Below, in pieces: positions 25,754 through 36,310 of a DNA stretch of 64,000 nt; positions within the stretch are counted from its first letter, which is position 1; each line of letters opens with the position of its first letter. A program made the translations under genes and the position numbers. Source of the stretch: Mangrovimicrobium sp048323675 (lineage in GTDB: Bacteria; Pseudomonadota; Gammaproteobacteria; Pseudomonadales; Halieaceae); the NCBI RefSeq assembly GCF_048323675.1, contig NZ_JBLWFK010000005.1, positions 62,001 to 126,000 of the forward strand, given 5' to 3'. The notes beneath the pieces are model-generated. The model was not told the origin of the DNA and made no database searches. It saw only the letters and a program-made list of their open reading frames with translations.

Positions 25754-26923
25754 TCAGTCCGCCGCGCGGGCTTCGAGCATGGCAACCGCCGGCAGTGTCT
25801 TGCCCTCGACGTATTCGAGGAAGGCGCCGCCACCGGTAGAAATATAGGAAACCTTATCGGCAATGCCATATTTGTCAATTGCCGCCAGGGTGTCGCCACC
25901 ACCCGCGAGGGTGAAGGCCGGCGATTCCGCAATCGCGTGGGACAGGGCCTCGGTACCGGCGCCAAACTGGTCGAACTCGAAGACGCCCACCGGGCCGTTC
26001 CAGAGGATGGTGCCGGCGCTGCGCAGGAGGTCGGCGACCTCGCGGGCGGATTCGGGGCCGATGTCGAAAATCATGTCGTCGTCAGCGACGTCGTCGGCCG
26101 ACTTGGTCTCGGCGGCGGCGGACTCGGAGAATTCCTTGCCGGTGACCACGTCCACCGGCAGCGGGATGCTGGTCTTCGCCATCAGCGCCTGCGCCGCGGG
26201 AATCAGGTCCGCCTCGCACAGGGACTTGCCCACCGGCTTGCCCGCCGCGGCGAGGAAGGTATTGGCGATGCCGCCGCCGACGATCAGCTGGTCCACCTTA
26301 TCCGACAGGGTCTCCAGCACGGTCAGCTTGGTCGACACCTTGGAGCCGCCGACAATCGCCACCATCGGCCGGGCCGGCGAGGACAGCGCCTGCTCCAGGG
26401 CGGTCAGCTCCCCTTCGAGCAGCGGACCGGCACAGGCCACCGGAGCGAACTTTGCCACCCCGTGGGTCGAGGCCTGGGCGCGGTGGGCGGTGCCGAAGGC
26501 GTCCATGACGAAGATTTCGCACAGGCCCGCATAGGCTTTGGCCAGCGACTCGTCGTCTTTCTTCTCACCGGGATTGAAGCGCACGTTTTCCAGCAGGGCG
26601 ACCTCGCCGGCGTTGAGTTCCACGCCCAGGCGCCACTCGTCGACCAGGCTGACCTTCTGCCCGAGCAGCTCGGCCAGGTGCGCCGCCACCGGCGCCATGG
26701 AATATTCGGACTCGAACTCGCCCTCGGTCGGGCGCCCGAGGTGGGACATCAGGATGACTTTGGCACCGGCGTCCAGTGCCATCCGGATGGTGGGCAGGGC
26801 CGCGCGGATGCGGGCGTCCGAAGTGACTTTGCCGTCCTTAACCGGCACATTCAGATCTTCCCTGATCAGTACGCGCTTGCCCGCGAGATCGAGATCGCGC
26901 ATCAGTTTCACGTTGAGGGGCAT
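25754..26923 (-). CDS. pgk: Phosphoglycerate kinase
   Basis: 389 aa, the normal bacterial length. It transfers phosphate between 1,3-bisphosphoglycerate and ADP. Seen are the substrate motifs VLIREDLNVP and MSHLGRP, the hinge VAIVGGSKVSTKL and the nucleotide-binding AGGGDTLAAIDKYG. It lies in the leftward tkt-epd-pgk-fba cluster with 25- and 40-base gaps, the same order as E. coli epd-pgk-fbaA. Confidence 0.97.
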   Translation of the reverse strand: MPLNVKLMRDLDLAGKRVLIREDLNVPVKDGKVTSDARIRAALPTIRMALDAGAKVILMSHLGRPTEGEFESEYSMAPVAAHLAELLGQKVSLVDEWRLGVELNAGEVALLENVRFNPGEKKDDESLAKAYAGLCEIFVMDAFGTAHRAQASTHGVAKFAPVACAGPLLEGELTALEQALSSPARPMVAIVGGSKVSTKLTVLETLSDKVDQLIVGGGIANTFLAAAGKPVGKSLCEADLIPAAQALMAKTSIPLPVDVVTGKEFSESAAAETKSADDVADDDMIFDIGPESAREVADLLRSAGTILWNGPVGVFEFDQFGAGTEALSHAIAESPAFTLAGGGDTLAAIDKYGIADKVSYISTGGGAFLEYVEGKTLPAVAMLEARAAD

Positions 26924-26963
26924 CGCTTGCTTCTCCTTGTAGAATATTCAGGCCCGAATGGCA

Positions 26964-27998
26964 TCAGGCTTCCAGTTGGGACCAGTAATCGGCGACGTCC
27001 AGCATCCGGTTGGCGTAGGCCCACTCGTTGTCGAACCAGGTGAGGACCTTGACCAGGCGCCGGCCGCTGACCAGGGTCTGGCTCGCGTCGACGATACTGG
27101 AATGCGCGTCGTGATTGAAGTCGCAGGAGGCCAGTAGCTCGCGGGTAAAGCCCAGGACGCCGTGGAAACGCTCTGCCGCAGCGGCTGCCAGCGCCTGGTT
27201 GACCTCGTCCACGCCGGTGTCCCGCTGGGCCTGTATGGTGAGGTCCATGGCCGAGACGTTCAGGGTCGGCACGCGCAGGGCCTGGGCGCTGAAACGCCCG
27301 GCCATTTCCGGCAGGATGCGCTCCAGGCCGCGGGCCAGACCGGTGTCGATGGGAATGATCGACTGGAAGGCCGCGCGGGTCTTGCGCAGGTCGGTGTGGT
27401 GATAGGCGTCCAGCACCGGCTGGTCGTTCATCGCCGAGTGAATCGTGGTGATGGTACCACTCTCGATACCCACTGTGTCCGCCAGGGCGCGGATCACCGG
27501 CACGATGCCGTTGGTGGTACAGGAGGCGGCGGAGACGATTCGGTGACCCGCGTGCAGGTCGCCCTCGTTGACGCCGTAGACGATGGTCGCATCCACGTCC
27601 GGTTCTCCGGGCTGGGACAACAGCACCCGCTGCGCTCCCTGCTGCAGGTGGCGTTCAGCGCTGGCGCGGTCGGAGAAGGCGCCGCTGCACTCCAGTACCA
27701 GGTCGACGCCCAGCTCCGCCCAGGGCAGGTCGCCAATCTCCGCCTGCCGCAACAGGGTGACGCGGTGGCCATCCACTATCAGGGAGTGCTCATCCCCGCC
27801 GAGTTCGCCGGGGAAACGCCCGTGGGTGGAGTCGTAGCGGGTCAGGTGCAGGACAGTCCCGGCGTCGGCAAGTTCGTTGATCGCAACAATCTCGAAACGC
27901 GAGCGCAGCGGGCTTTCCTGCAGGGCGCGAAGCACGCAGCGGCCGATCCGGCCGTAGCCGTTGATCGCGATCCGCGTCAGTTTGCCGTGTTCGCTCAT
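26964..27998 (-). CDS. epd: Erythrose-4-phosphate dehydrogenase (GAPDH family)
   Basis: 344 aa NAD-dependent enzyme of the GAPDH superfamily. It resembles E. coli Epd more than Gap: NGYGRIGRCVLRALQ, IESGTITTIHSAMNDQPVLD, FNHDAHSSIVDASQT and FDNEWAYANRMLD. Epd oxidises erythrose-4-phosphate to 4-phosphoerythronate for pyridoxal phosphate synthesis. The catalytic Cys lies in SAASCTTNG; the second cysteine of the usual SCTTNC is Gly here. It sits between tkt, whose pathway makes erythrose-4-phosphate, and pgk. A GapA/GapB-like glycolytic role cannot be excluded. Confidence 0.88.
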   Translation of the reverse strand: MSEHGKLTRIAINGYGRIGRCVLRALQESPLRSRFEIVAINELADAGTVLHLTRYDSTHGRFPGELGGDEHSLIVDGHRVTLLRQAEIGDLPWAELGVDLVLECSGAFSDRASAERHLQQGAQRVLLSQPGEPDVDATIVYGVNEGDLHAGHRIVSAASCTTNGIVPVIRALADTVGIESGTITTIHSAMNDQPVLDAYHHTDLRKTRAAFQSIIPIDTGLARGLERILPEMAGRFSAQALRVPTLNVSAMDLTIQAQRDTGVDEVNQALAAAAAERFHGVLGFTRELLASCDFNHDAHSSIVDASQTLVSGRRLVKVLTWFDNEWAYANRMLDVADYWSQLEA

Positions 27999-28002
27999 AC
28001 CC

Positions 28003-30009
28003 TTACTCTTCGAACAACACCTCTTCCACCGCGGCCACCACGTTCTCCACGGTGAAACCGAACTCCCGGAACAGTTCGCCCGCAGGGGCGGATTCACCGA
28101 AGCTGGTCATGCCGACGATGCGGCCGTCGAGGCCGACGTACTTGTACCAGTAGTCTGCCGCCAGTGCCTCCACCGCAACCCGGGCGGGCACATCTGAGGG
28201 CAGCACGGATTCGCGGTAGGCGGCGTCCTGGGCCTCGAAAGCTTCGGTGCAGGGCATGGAGACCACGCGCACCTGCTTGCCGTTTTCCGTCAATTGCGCG
28301 GCCGCGTCCATGGCCAGGCCGACCTCGGAGCCGGTGGCGATGATGATCGCTTCCGGCGCGCCGGCGCAATCCTTGAGGACGTAGCCGCCGCGGGCCACGT
28401 TGGCCAGCTGTTCGGCGTCGCGGGCCTGGTGGGGCAGGTTCTGGCGCGAGAACACCAGGGCCGTCGGCCCGTCGCGGCGCTCGATGGCGGCCTTCCAGGC
28501 CACCGCGGACTCGACGTCGTCACAGGGGCGCCAGTTGAAGAGGTTGGGGGTCGTGCGCAGGTTGGCCACCTGCTCCACCGGCTGGTGGGTGGGGCCGTCC
28601 TCGCCGAGGCCGATGGAATCGTGGGTGTAGACCCAGATCGCCTGCTGCTTCATCAGCGCCGACATGCGCACCGCGTTGCGCATGTACTCCATGAACACCA
28701 GGAAGGTGGCGCCGTAGTTGATGAAACCGCCGTGCAGGGCGATACCGTTGGCGATGGCGCCCATGCCGAATTCGCGCACGCCGTAGTACAGGTAGTTGCC
28801 GCTGGCATCGTCGCGGGTGATGCCCTTGGAGTCACTCCAGATGGTCAGGTTGGAGCCGGCGAGGTCCGCGGAGCCACCGAGCAATTCCGGCAGCAGCGGG
28901 CCGTAGGCGTTGAGGCAGTTCTGGGAAGCCTTGCGCGAGGCCACGGTCTGGCCTTCCGCCTGGCACTGTTCGACATAGGCCTGGGCCTGCGCACTGAAGT
29001 CTTCCGGCAGGTCGCCGGCCAGGCGGCGCTTGAGCTCGGCGGCCAGTTCCGGGTAGGCGGCGCTGTAGGCGGCCATGGACTCGTTCCAGGCCTGCTCCGC
29101 GGCGGCGCCGGCCTCTTTCGCATCCCAGCCGGCGTAGATTTCAGCGGGAATCTCGAAGGGCGCGTAGGTCCAGCCGAGGGCCTCGCGGGTCGCCGCCACT
29201 TCGGCTTCGCCGAGTGCCGCGCCGTGGCAGGACTCGGTGCCCTGCTTGTTGGGGGAGCCCTTGCCGATGATGGTCTTGCAGCAGATCAGGGTGGGCTTGC
29301 CCTTTTCCTGGCGGGCCGCTTCGATGGCCGCCTTGACTTCGGAAGAGCTGTGGCCGTTGACGTCGTTGATCACATGCCAGCCGTAGCTGCGAAAACGCGC
29401 CGGGGTGTCGTCGGTAAACCAGCCCTCGACCTCGCCGTCGATGGAGATGCCGTTGTCGTCATAGAAGGCGACCAGCTTGCCCAGGCCCAGGGTGCCGGCC
29501 AGCGAGCAGACCTCGTGGGAGATGCCCTCCATCAGGCAGCCGTCGCCGAGGAAGACATAGGTGTAGTGGTCGACTACCTTGTGGCCGTCGCGGTTGTAGC
29601 GGTCAGCCAGGGCTTTTTCCGCGATCGCCATGCCCACGGCGTTGCCGAGGCCCTGGCCCAGCGGGCCAGTGGTGGTCTCGACGCCCGGGGTGTAGCCGTA
29701 CTCGGGGTGGCCCGGGGTCTTGCTGTGCAACTGGCGGAAATTCTGCAGCTCGCTCATCGGCAGGTCGTAGCCGGTGAGGTGCAGCAGGGAATAGATGAGC
29801 ATGGAGCCGTGGCCGTTGGAGAGCACGAAGCGGTCGCGGTTGGCCCACTTGGGGTTGGTGGGGTTGTGGCTGAGGTAGTCGTTCCACAGCACCTCGGCGA
29901 TATCCGCCATGCCCATTGGCGCCCCGGGGTGGCCGCTGTTGGCCTTCTGGACCGCGTCCATACTGAGGGCGCGGATGGCGTTGGCGAGTTCGAGTCGGGT
30001 TGCGGGCAT
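28003..30009 (-). CDS. tkt: Transketolase
   Basis: 668 aa, typical length for TktA/TktB. It moves two-carbon units between pentose-phosphate sugars using thiamine diphosphate. Motifs: NSGHPGAPMGMADIAEVLW, GPLGQGLGNAVGMAIAEK, the ThDP fold GDGCLMEGISHE...FYDDNGISIDGEVEGW, and GLGEDGPTHQPVEQ in the pyrimidine domain. It is the first gene of the leftward operon tkt-epd-pgk-fba; epd starts 4 bases after its stop. It is divergent from sahR, with which it shares a 171-base regulatory gap. Confidence 0.97.
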   Translation of the reverse strand: MPATRLELANAIRALSMDAVQKANSGHPGAPMGMADIAEVLWNDYLSHNPTNPKWANRDRFVLSNGHGSMLIYSLLHLTGYDLPMSELQNFRQLHSKTPGHPEYGYTPGVETTTGPLGQGLGNAVGMAIAEKALADRYNRDGHKVVDHYTYVFLGDGCLMEGISHEVCSLAGTLGLGKLVAFYDDNGISIDGEVEGWFTDDTPARFRSYGWHVINDVNGHSSSEVKAAIEAARQEKGKPTLICCKTIIGKGSPNKQGTESCHGAALGEAEVAATREALGWTYAPFEIPAEIYAGWDAKEAGAAAEQAWNESMAAYSAAYPELAAELKRRLAGDLPEDFSAQAQAYVEQCQAEGQTVASRKASQNCLNAYGPLLPELLGGSADLAGSNLTIWSDSKGITRDDASGNYLYYGVREFGMGAIANGIALHGGFINYGATFLVFMEYMRNAVRMSALMKQQAIWVYTHDSIGLGEDGPTHQPVEQVANLRTTPNLFNWRPCDDVESAVAWKAAIERRDGPTALVFSRQNLPHQARDAEQLANVARGGYVLKDCAGAPEAIIIATGSEVGLAMDAAAQLTENGKQVRVVSMPCTEAFEAQDAAYRESVLPSDVPARVAVEALAADYWYKYVGLDGRIVGMTSFGESAPAGELFREFGFTVENVVAAVEEVLFEE

Positions 30010-30125
30010 GGGTGTCTCCGGGGCCGGGCTGGGCTGCTCAAAAAAAGGCCGCTATTTTCGCGTAACGGCGGGGTGGGGGCAAACCTCCCGGGCGTGAATT
30101 GTTGGGGATCAGGGGCTTATCCGCC

Positions 30126-30155
30126 AACCTATATCGAAATTTTTTGATATAGGTT
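30126..30155 (+). promoter_or_regulatory. Palindromic operator over the sahR promoter
   Basis: A perfect inverted repeat, AACCTATATC-N10-GATATAGGTT, ending 25 bases before the sahR start. The right arm overlaps the predicted -35 box. This is a plausible binding site of the ArsR-type regulator encoded next to it, giving autoregulation of sahR-metK and possibly affecting divergent tkt. The identification as a SahR operator is inferred. Confidence 0.6.
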
Positions 30156-30172
30156 GCTTTAGCTGCTAGACT
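30144..30172 (+). promoter_or_regulatory. Sigma70-type promoter of sahR
   Basis: TTGATA (30144-30149), a 17-base spacer and TAGACT (30167-30172). The expected transcript start is about 8 bases before the ATG at 30181, with no Shine-Dalgarno sequence, so the mRNA may be almost leaderless. Confidence 0.5.
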
Positions 30173-30180
30173 TCACCGCC

Positions 30181-31185
30181 ATGACACTCGCCCAACCCGC
30201 CCTCGCGGCCGCGCCGGACACTTCCGCCGCGGTCGACACCACCGCCCTGGCCGCGCTGTGCAAGGCCAGCGGGGACCCCCTGCGCCTGCAGGTATTGCGG
30301 GTGCTGCGCGAGGATTCCTTTGGCGTCATGGAGCTGTGCAGCATCTTCGAACTGCGCCAACCGGCGCTCAGCCACCACCTGAAGGTGCTGGCCAATGCCG
30401 GCCTGGTGGCCACCCGGCGCGAGGGCAACTCGATTTTCTACCGCCGCGCCCTCCCCGGCCAGGCGCCGGGGCTGGAGGCACTGCAGGCCGCCCTGTTCGA
30501 GACCGTGGACCAGGTGGCGCTGCCGGACAGCGTGCTGCGCGGCCTGCGCCAGTTGCAGGGCCGCCGCGAGGAGAACTCGCGCAGCTTCTTCCGTGACAAC
30601 GCCGACAAATTCCGCGAGCAGCAGGACCTGATCGCCAGCTACGACCAATACGCCGGCACCGTCGCCGAGGTGCTCGCCGAGGCGCCGCTGCCGGGCCGCA
30701 GGCTGGCGCTGGAAGTCGGCCCCGGCGACGGCCGTTTCCTGCTGGAACTGGCGCCGCGCTTCGAGCGGGTGGTGGCGCTGGATATCGAGTCCGCAATGCT
30801 GGAACAGGCCCGGGTGCGGGCTGAGGCCGCGGGCCTGGACAACGTCGAGTTCCTGCACGGCGACACCGTCCACCCCGCCCTGCAGGGGCTGGCGGCGGAC
30901 TGCGTGGTCATCAACATGGTGTTGCACCACACCCCGGACCCCGGCGCGGTGCTGGCGGACATCGCCGGCTGCCTGGCGCCGAAGGGCGTGCTGCTGGTCA
31001 CCGACCTGTGCGCCCACGACCAGGGCTGGGCGCGGGAGAATTGCGGCGACCTCTGGCTGGGCTTCGATCCGGCACAGCTCGCAAGCTGGGCCGCGGCTGC
31101 CGGACTCGCCGAGGTCGGCGGGGTATTCCTGGCGCAACGCAATGGATTTCAAGTACAGGTGCGCCTCTTCGGCCACCGTGAATAA
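30181..31185 (+). CDS. ArsR-family regulator fused to SAM methyltransferase domain (SahR-like)
   Basis: 334 aa. An ArsR winged-helix domain (about 20-95; DPLRLQVLRVLRE, LRQPALSHHLKVLANAGLV) is joined to a class I methyltransferase-like domain (about 150-290; ALEVGPGDGRFLLEL SAM motif I, INMVLHHTPDPGAVL). The fusion just upstream of metK and ahcY matches SahR, the S-adenosylhomocysteine-responsive repressor of SAM-cycle genes in Proteobacteria. No Cys-based metal site of arsenic or zinc sensors is evident in the HTH part. The methyltransferase domain may sense SAM/SAH rather than methylate. Followed after 12 bases by metK. Confidence 0.82.
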   Translation: MTLAQPALAAAPDTSAAVDTTALAALCKASGDPLRLQVLRVLREDSFGVMELCSIFELRQPALSHHLKVLANAGLVATRREGNSIFYRRALPGQAPGLEALQAALFETVDQVALPDSVLRGLRQLQGRREENSRSFFRDNADKFREQQDLIASYDQYAGTVAEVLAEAPLPGRRLALEVGPGDGRFLLELAPRFERVVALDIESAMLEQARVRAEAAGLDNVEFLHGDTVHPALQGLAADCVVINMVLHHTPDPGAVLADIAGCLAPKGVLLVTDLCAHDQGWARENCGDLWLGFDPAQLASWAAAAGLAEVGGVFLAQRNGFQVQVRLFGHRE

Positions 31186-31197
31186 AAGGACTGCAGT

Positions 31198-32358
<1,161 letters not shown>

Positions 32359-32393
32359 AGTCTGGTTGGGTATGAGGAAGGTGGTTGTGAGCC

Positions 32394-32511
32394 GGAGCCG
32401 AGCACCGTATATGCCTGTAGGAGACACGCAAAAGCGCCATCCATGGCAGCTCGGCCTCGGCCATCCCTGGCCTCGGACGGTCTCCCACAGGCATATACGG
32501 CACTCGACTCC
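32394..32511 (-). ncRNA. TwoAYGGAY-like structured element, copy 1
   Basis: Inverted arms 32395-32425 and 32480-32510 (31 bp, 4 mismatches, plus one outer G-C pair) enclose a 54-nt core with two mini-hairpins. On the minus strand their loops read ATGGAT (32439-32444) and AGGGAT (32463-32468). All four arm mismatches are G-U pairs on the minus strand, which sets the strand call. No T-run follows, so it is not a standard terminator. The match to the TwoAYGGAY motif is from memory. Confidence 0.7.
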
Positions 32512-32622
32512 TCATCCGGCACGCTGCCCCGGCTTCTGGACAGCGCTCGCTTCCGGGATAGAAGCAACCAGTCGAGAGTTGCTTCGTTGCCCTGCGCCAA
32601 GTATTCCGCTCCTGAGCGAGGG

Positions 32623-32732
32623 CGGTGTGCGGTGTGGTTCCTCGCAGGAGCGTGTGAGGCCATGGATGGCCGAACCCGAGCTGCCATGGATGGCGCTTTT
32701 GCGACTCCGGCGAGGAACCACACCGTACGCCG
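32623..32732 (+). ncRNA. TwoAYGGAY-like structured element, copy 2
   Basis: Inverted arms 32624-32650 and 32705-32731 (27 bp, 3 mismatches: two G-U on the plus strand, one A-G) around a 54-nt core. The two hairpin loops read ATGGAT (32662-32667 and 32686-32691). The core shares 28 identical bases with copy 1 in the opposite orientation, but the arms are unrelated. It lies on the coding strand between metK and ahcY, about 88 bases before the ahcY ATG, so it would appear in a metK-ahcY read-through transcript. Confidence 0.75.
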
Positions 32733-32819
32733 ACCGGATTCGGGCCACCCAATACCACGTAACTCAAAACACGTAAATTCATTGAAAATATTGGCACAAG
32801 GCCAAAGAAGGATTCAACC

Positions 32820-34208
<1,389 letters not shown>

Positions 34209-34249
34209 TTGGCGGTTTGATCTGTAGCCCCCGGGGACTTCGTAGTGCC

Positions 34250-34361
34250 GGGGACAAGAACAGCGATGGGTTGCGGAACACGCCGTGAACCCATCCATGG
34301 GGGCTCGGGCTCGGCATCCGTGCCTCGCACGGTTCCGCAACCCATCGCTGCTCTCGTCCCC
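34250..34361 (-). ncRNA. TwoAYGGAY-like structured element, copy 3
   Basis: Inverted arms 34250-34279 and 34332-34361 (30 bp, 2 mismatches, both G-U on the minus strand) around a 52-nt core. On the minus strand the loops read ATGGAT (34293-34298) and ACGGAT (34316-34321), both exact AYGGAY. It begins 42 bases after the ahcY stop, reading against ahcY. No T-run follows the stem. Confidence 0.75.
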
Positions 34362-34440
34362 TGATTCAGTGCAGCCTTCGAGGCTGACGCAGTTTCCACG
34401 CAAGTGGGTCCAGTGCGCAAATGACTGGGATCACTGCGAA

Positions 34441-34556
34441 GGAGTGTGGCGGTGAAGCAGTCCGGTCAGGACCGTGCGAGGCATGGATGCCGAGCCCGAG
34501 CCTACATGGACGTATTTACGGCGTGTCCTGACCGGACTGCTTCACTGCCGCGCTCC
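34441..34556 (+). ncRNA. TwoAYGGAY-like structured element, copy 4
   Basis: Inverted arms 34441-34472 and 34525-34556 (32 bp, 3 mismatches, all G-U on the plus strand) around a 52-nt core. The loops read ATGGAT (34483-34488) and ATGGAC (34506-34511), both exact AYGGAY. The core is very similar to copy 3 read backwards, with compensatory changes in one mini-hairpin (CCCAT/ATGGG versus TACGT/ATGTA), while the arms are unrelated. In that TACGT hairpin the loop-closing pair is a G-T on the minus strand, the one internal exception to the strand rule. Confidence 0.75.
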
Positions 34557-34625
34557 GAACCTGAATCGAAGCTCCACGCCAATACACCGAACTGACATGA
34601 ACACCCGAATACCAGAGTCAACATA

Positions 34626-35465
34626 ATGGCCAAGCAAAAACCCAGAATCAGTTTCGAGTTCTTCCCGCCCAAGACACCCGAGGGCAAGCAGAAGTTACTC
34701 GAGGAAACCGTACCGGCGCTCAATGCGTTGAACCCGGTGTTTTTCTCCGTGACCTACGGTGCCGGCGGCACCACCCGCGACTCCACACTCGGCATCGTCT
34801 CGAAGATCCGCGAGGCCGGCATCGACGTGGCGCCGCACCTGTCATTCGGCGGCGATGACGAGAATGCCGTCGGCGAATTGCTGGATACCTACCAGCAGCG
34901 CGGCATTCGCCGCCTGGTGGCCCTGCGCGGCGATATGCCCTCCGGCATGGGCGCCAGCACCCAGCTGGTTTACGCCAATGAACTGGTGGAATTCGTGCGC
35001 CGGCGCAGCGGCGATCACTTCGAGATCGAAGTGGCGGCCTACCCGGAAATTCACCCGGAATCGAAGAGCTACGACAGCGACATCCACTTCCTCAAGCAGA
35101 AACTGGACGCCGGCGCCAACAGCGCCATTACCCAGTATTTCTACAACGTCGAGTCCTATTTCTATTATCTGGATCGCTGCGCGGCGGCGGGTATCGACAA
35201 GCCCATCTACGCCGGGGTGATGCCGATCACCAACTTCCAGAACCTGGCGCGCTTCTCTCGCAACTGCGGGGCGGAAATTCCGCGCTGGATCTGCAAGCGC
35301 ATGGAGGGCTACGGCGACGACCAGGAGAGCATCCGCAAGTTTGGTCTCGAGGTGGTCACCCAGCTGTGCCAGACCCTGATCGACTCCGGCGCCCCGGGCA
35401 TCCACTTCTACACCATGAACCAGGTGGAGCCGACCCGGGAGATCTACAACAGCCTGGGCCTGTAA
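34626..35465 (+). CDS. metF: 5,10-methylenetetrahydrofolate reductase
   Basis: 279 aa FAD enzyme that makes 5-methyltetrahydrofolate for methionine synthesis. Motifs: ISFEFFPPKTPEGK at the N-terminus, SVTYGAGGTTRD, ALRGDMPSG, and FLKQKLDAGANSAITQYFYN. It closes the metK-ahcY-metF methyl-cycle group under the SahR-like regulator. Its stop codon directly abuts the rsmE start (TAAATG), so those two are co-translated. Confidence 0.97.
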   Translation: MAKQKPRISFEFFPPKTPEGKQKLLEETVPALNALNPVFFSVTYGAGGTTRDSTLGIVSKIREAGIDVAPHLSFGGDDENAVGELLDTYQQRGIRRLVALRGDMPSGMGASTQLVYANELVEFVRRRSGDHFEIEVAAYPEIHPESKSYDSDIHFLKQKLDAGANSAITQYFYNVESYFYYLDRCAAAGIDKPIYAGVMPITNFQNLARFSRNCGAEIPRWICKRMEGYGDDQESIRKFGLEVVTQLCQTLIDSGAPGIHFYTMNQVEPTREIYNSLGL

Positions 35466-36194
35466 ATGCGCATTCCGCGTATCCATACGGAGCAGGCGCT
35501 GCAGCCGCACGCACTGGTGGAGCTGGAGGCGGGAGCCTCCCGCCACCTCGCCAGCGCCCTGCGCATGCAGGCGGGAGATGCCCTGGTGCTGTTCGACGGC
35601 CGCGGCGGGGAGTATGCGGCGAGCATCGCGCAGGTGGAAAAACGCGCTGTCAGTGTACAGATCGGTGAATACCGGGCGGTGGACAACGAGTCGCCCCTGG
35701 CCATCCACCTCGGTATCGGCCTGTCCCGCGGCGAGCGCATGGACCTGGTGGTACAGAAGGCCACCGAACTGGGTGTCGCCGCGATCACACCGCTGTTCAC
35801 CGAGCGCAGCGAGGTCAAACTCAAGGGTGAGCGGGCCGCCAGGAAACTCGGCCACTGGCGCCAGATCGCGATCAGCGCCTGTGAGCAGTGCGGCCGCAAC
35901 ACCCTGCCGCAGGTCCACGCGCCACTTGCCTTCGGCGACTGGCTCGCCGGGAGCGACAGCCAGCTCAAGCTGGTGCTTCACCACCGCGCCGAACCGCTGG
36001 CGCTGGACAGCGCACCGCGCTCGGCGAGCCTGCTGATCGGCCCCGAGGGCGGCCTGTCGGGGGCGGAAATCCAGGCGGCAGAGGCGGCGGGATTCCACTC
36101 CCTCGCCCTCGGTCCGCGGGTGCTGCGCACGGAAACCGCACCGCTCGCGGCCATCGCCGTGCTGCAGGCCCGCTGGGGCGATATCTCCATATAA
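35466..36194 (+). CDS. rsmE: 16S rRNA (uracil1498-N3)-methyltransferase
   Basis: 242 aa SPOUT-class methyltransferase modifying U1498 of 16S rRNA. The N-terminal PUA-like part has the RHLASALRMQAGD pattern. The SAM-binding trefoil knot shows IGPEGGLSGAEI and LGPRVLRTETAPLAAIAVLQ. It starts immediately after metF; a SAM-using enzyme next to SAM-cycle genes fits, and in Pseudomonas rsmE neighbours gshB as here. Confidence 0.96.
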   Translation: MRIPRIHTEQALQPHALVELEAGASRHLASALRMQAGDALVLFDGRGGEYAASIAQVEKRAVSVQIGEYRAVDNESPLAIHLGIGLSRGERMDLVVQKATELGVAAITPLFTERSEVKLKGERAARKLGHWRQIAISACEQCGRNTLPQVHAPLAFGDWLAGSDSQLKLVLHHRAEPLALDSAPRSASLLIGPEGGLSGAEIQAAEAAGFHSLALGPRVLRTETAPLAAIAVLQARWGDISI

Positions 36195-36310
36195 CGCCAG
36201 CCCGCGCTTGCGCGCTCTGGTGCCATTGCGTAATTTAGCGGCTAGCTGGCGCGCATCACCGATGCCTGCGGCCAGCCAGCCATTTCGCCAGCCAACCGCC
36301 GGATGTTTCC

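Larger units (their letters stand above)
32359..32819. other. metK-ahcY intergenic region holding two structured elements
   Basis: 461 bases with no credible gene. It contains two TwoAYGGAY-like elements in opposite orientation (32394-32511 and 32623-32732) about 110 bases apart. Between them is a small hairpin-like GCAAC/GTTGC repeat (32563-32581). The last 55 bases before ahcY are A/T-richer, with a repeated ACGTAA (32757-32762, 32771-32776), and may hold the ahcY promoter. No second copy of the sahR palindrome was found. Confidence 0.8.
34209..34625. other. ahcY-metF intergenic region holding two structured elements
   Basis: 417 bases without a credible gene. It carries two TwoAYGGAY-like elements in opposite orientation (34250-34361 and 34441-34556), 79 bases apart. 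Between them is a small hairpin, CAGCCT-TCG-AGGCTG (34372-34386). The last 69 bases before metF are A-rich and presumably hold its ribosome site, though no clear Shine-Dalgarno is seen. Confidence 0.8.

Noticed and set aside
28294..30147. 617-codon rightward frame opposite tkt
   Set aside because: Shadow of the strongly conserved transketolase; no recognisable motif.
32623..32732. Structured element as an ordinary Rho-independent terminator
   Set aside because: The stem is not followed by a T-run on the AYGGAY strand in this or the other copies.
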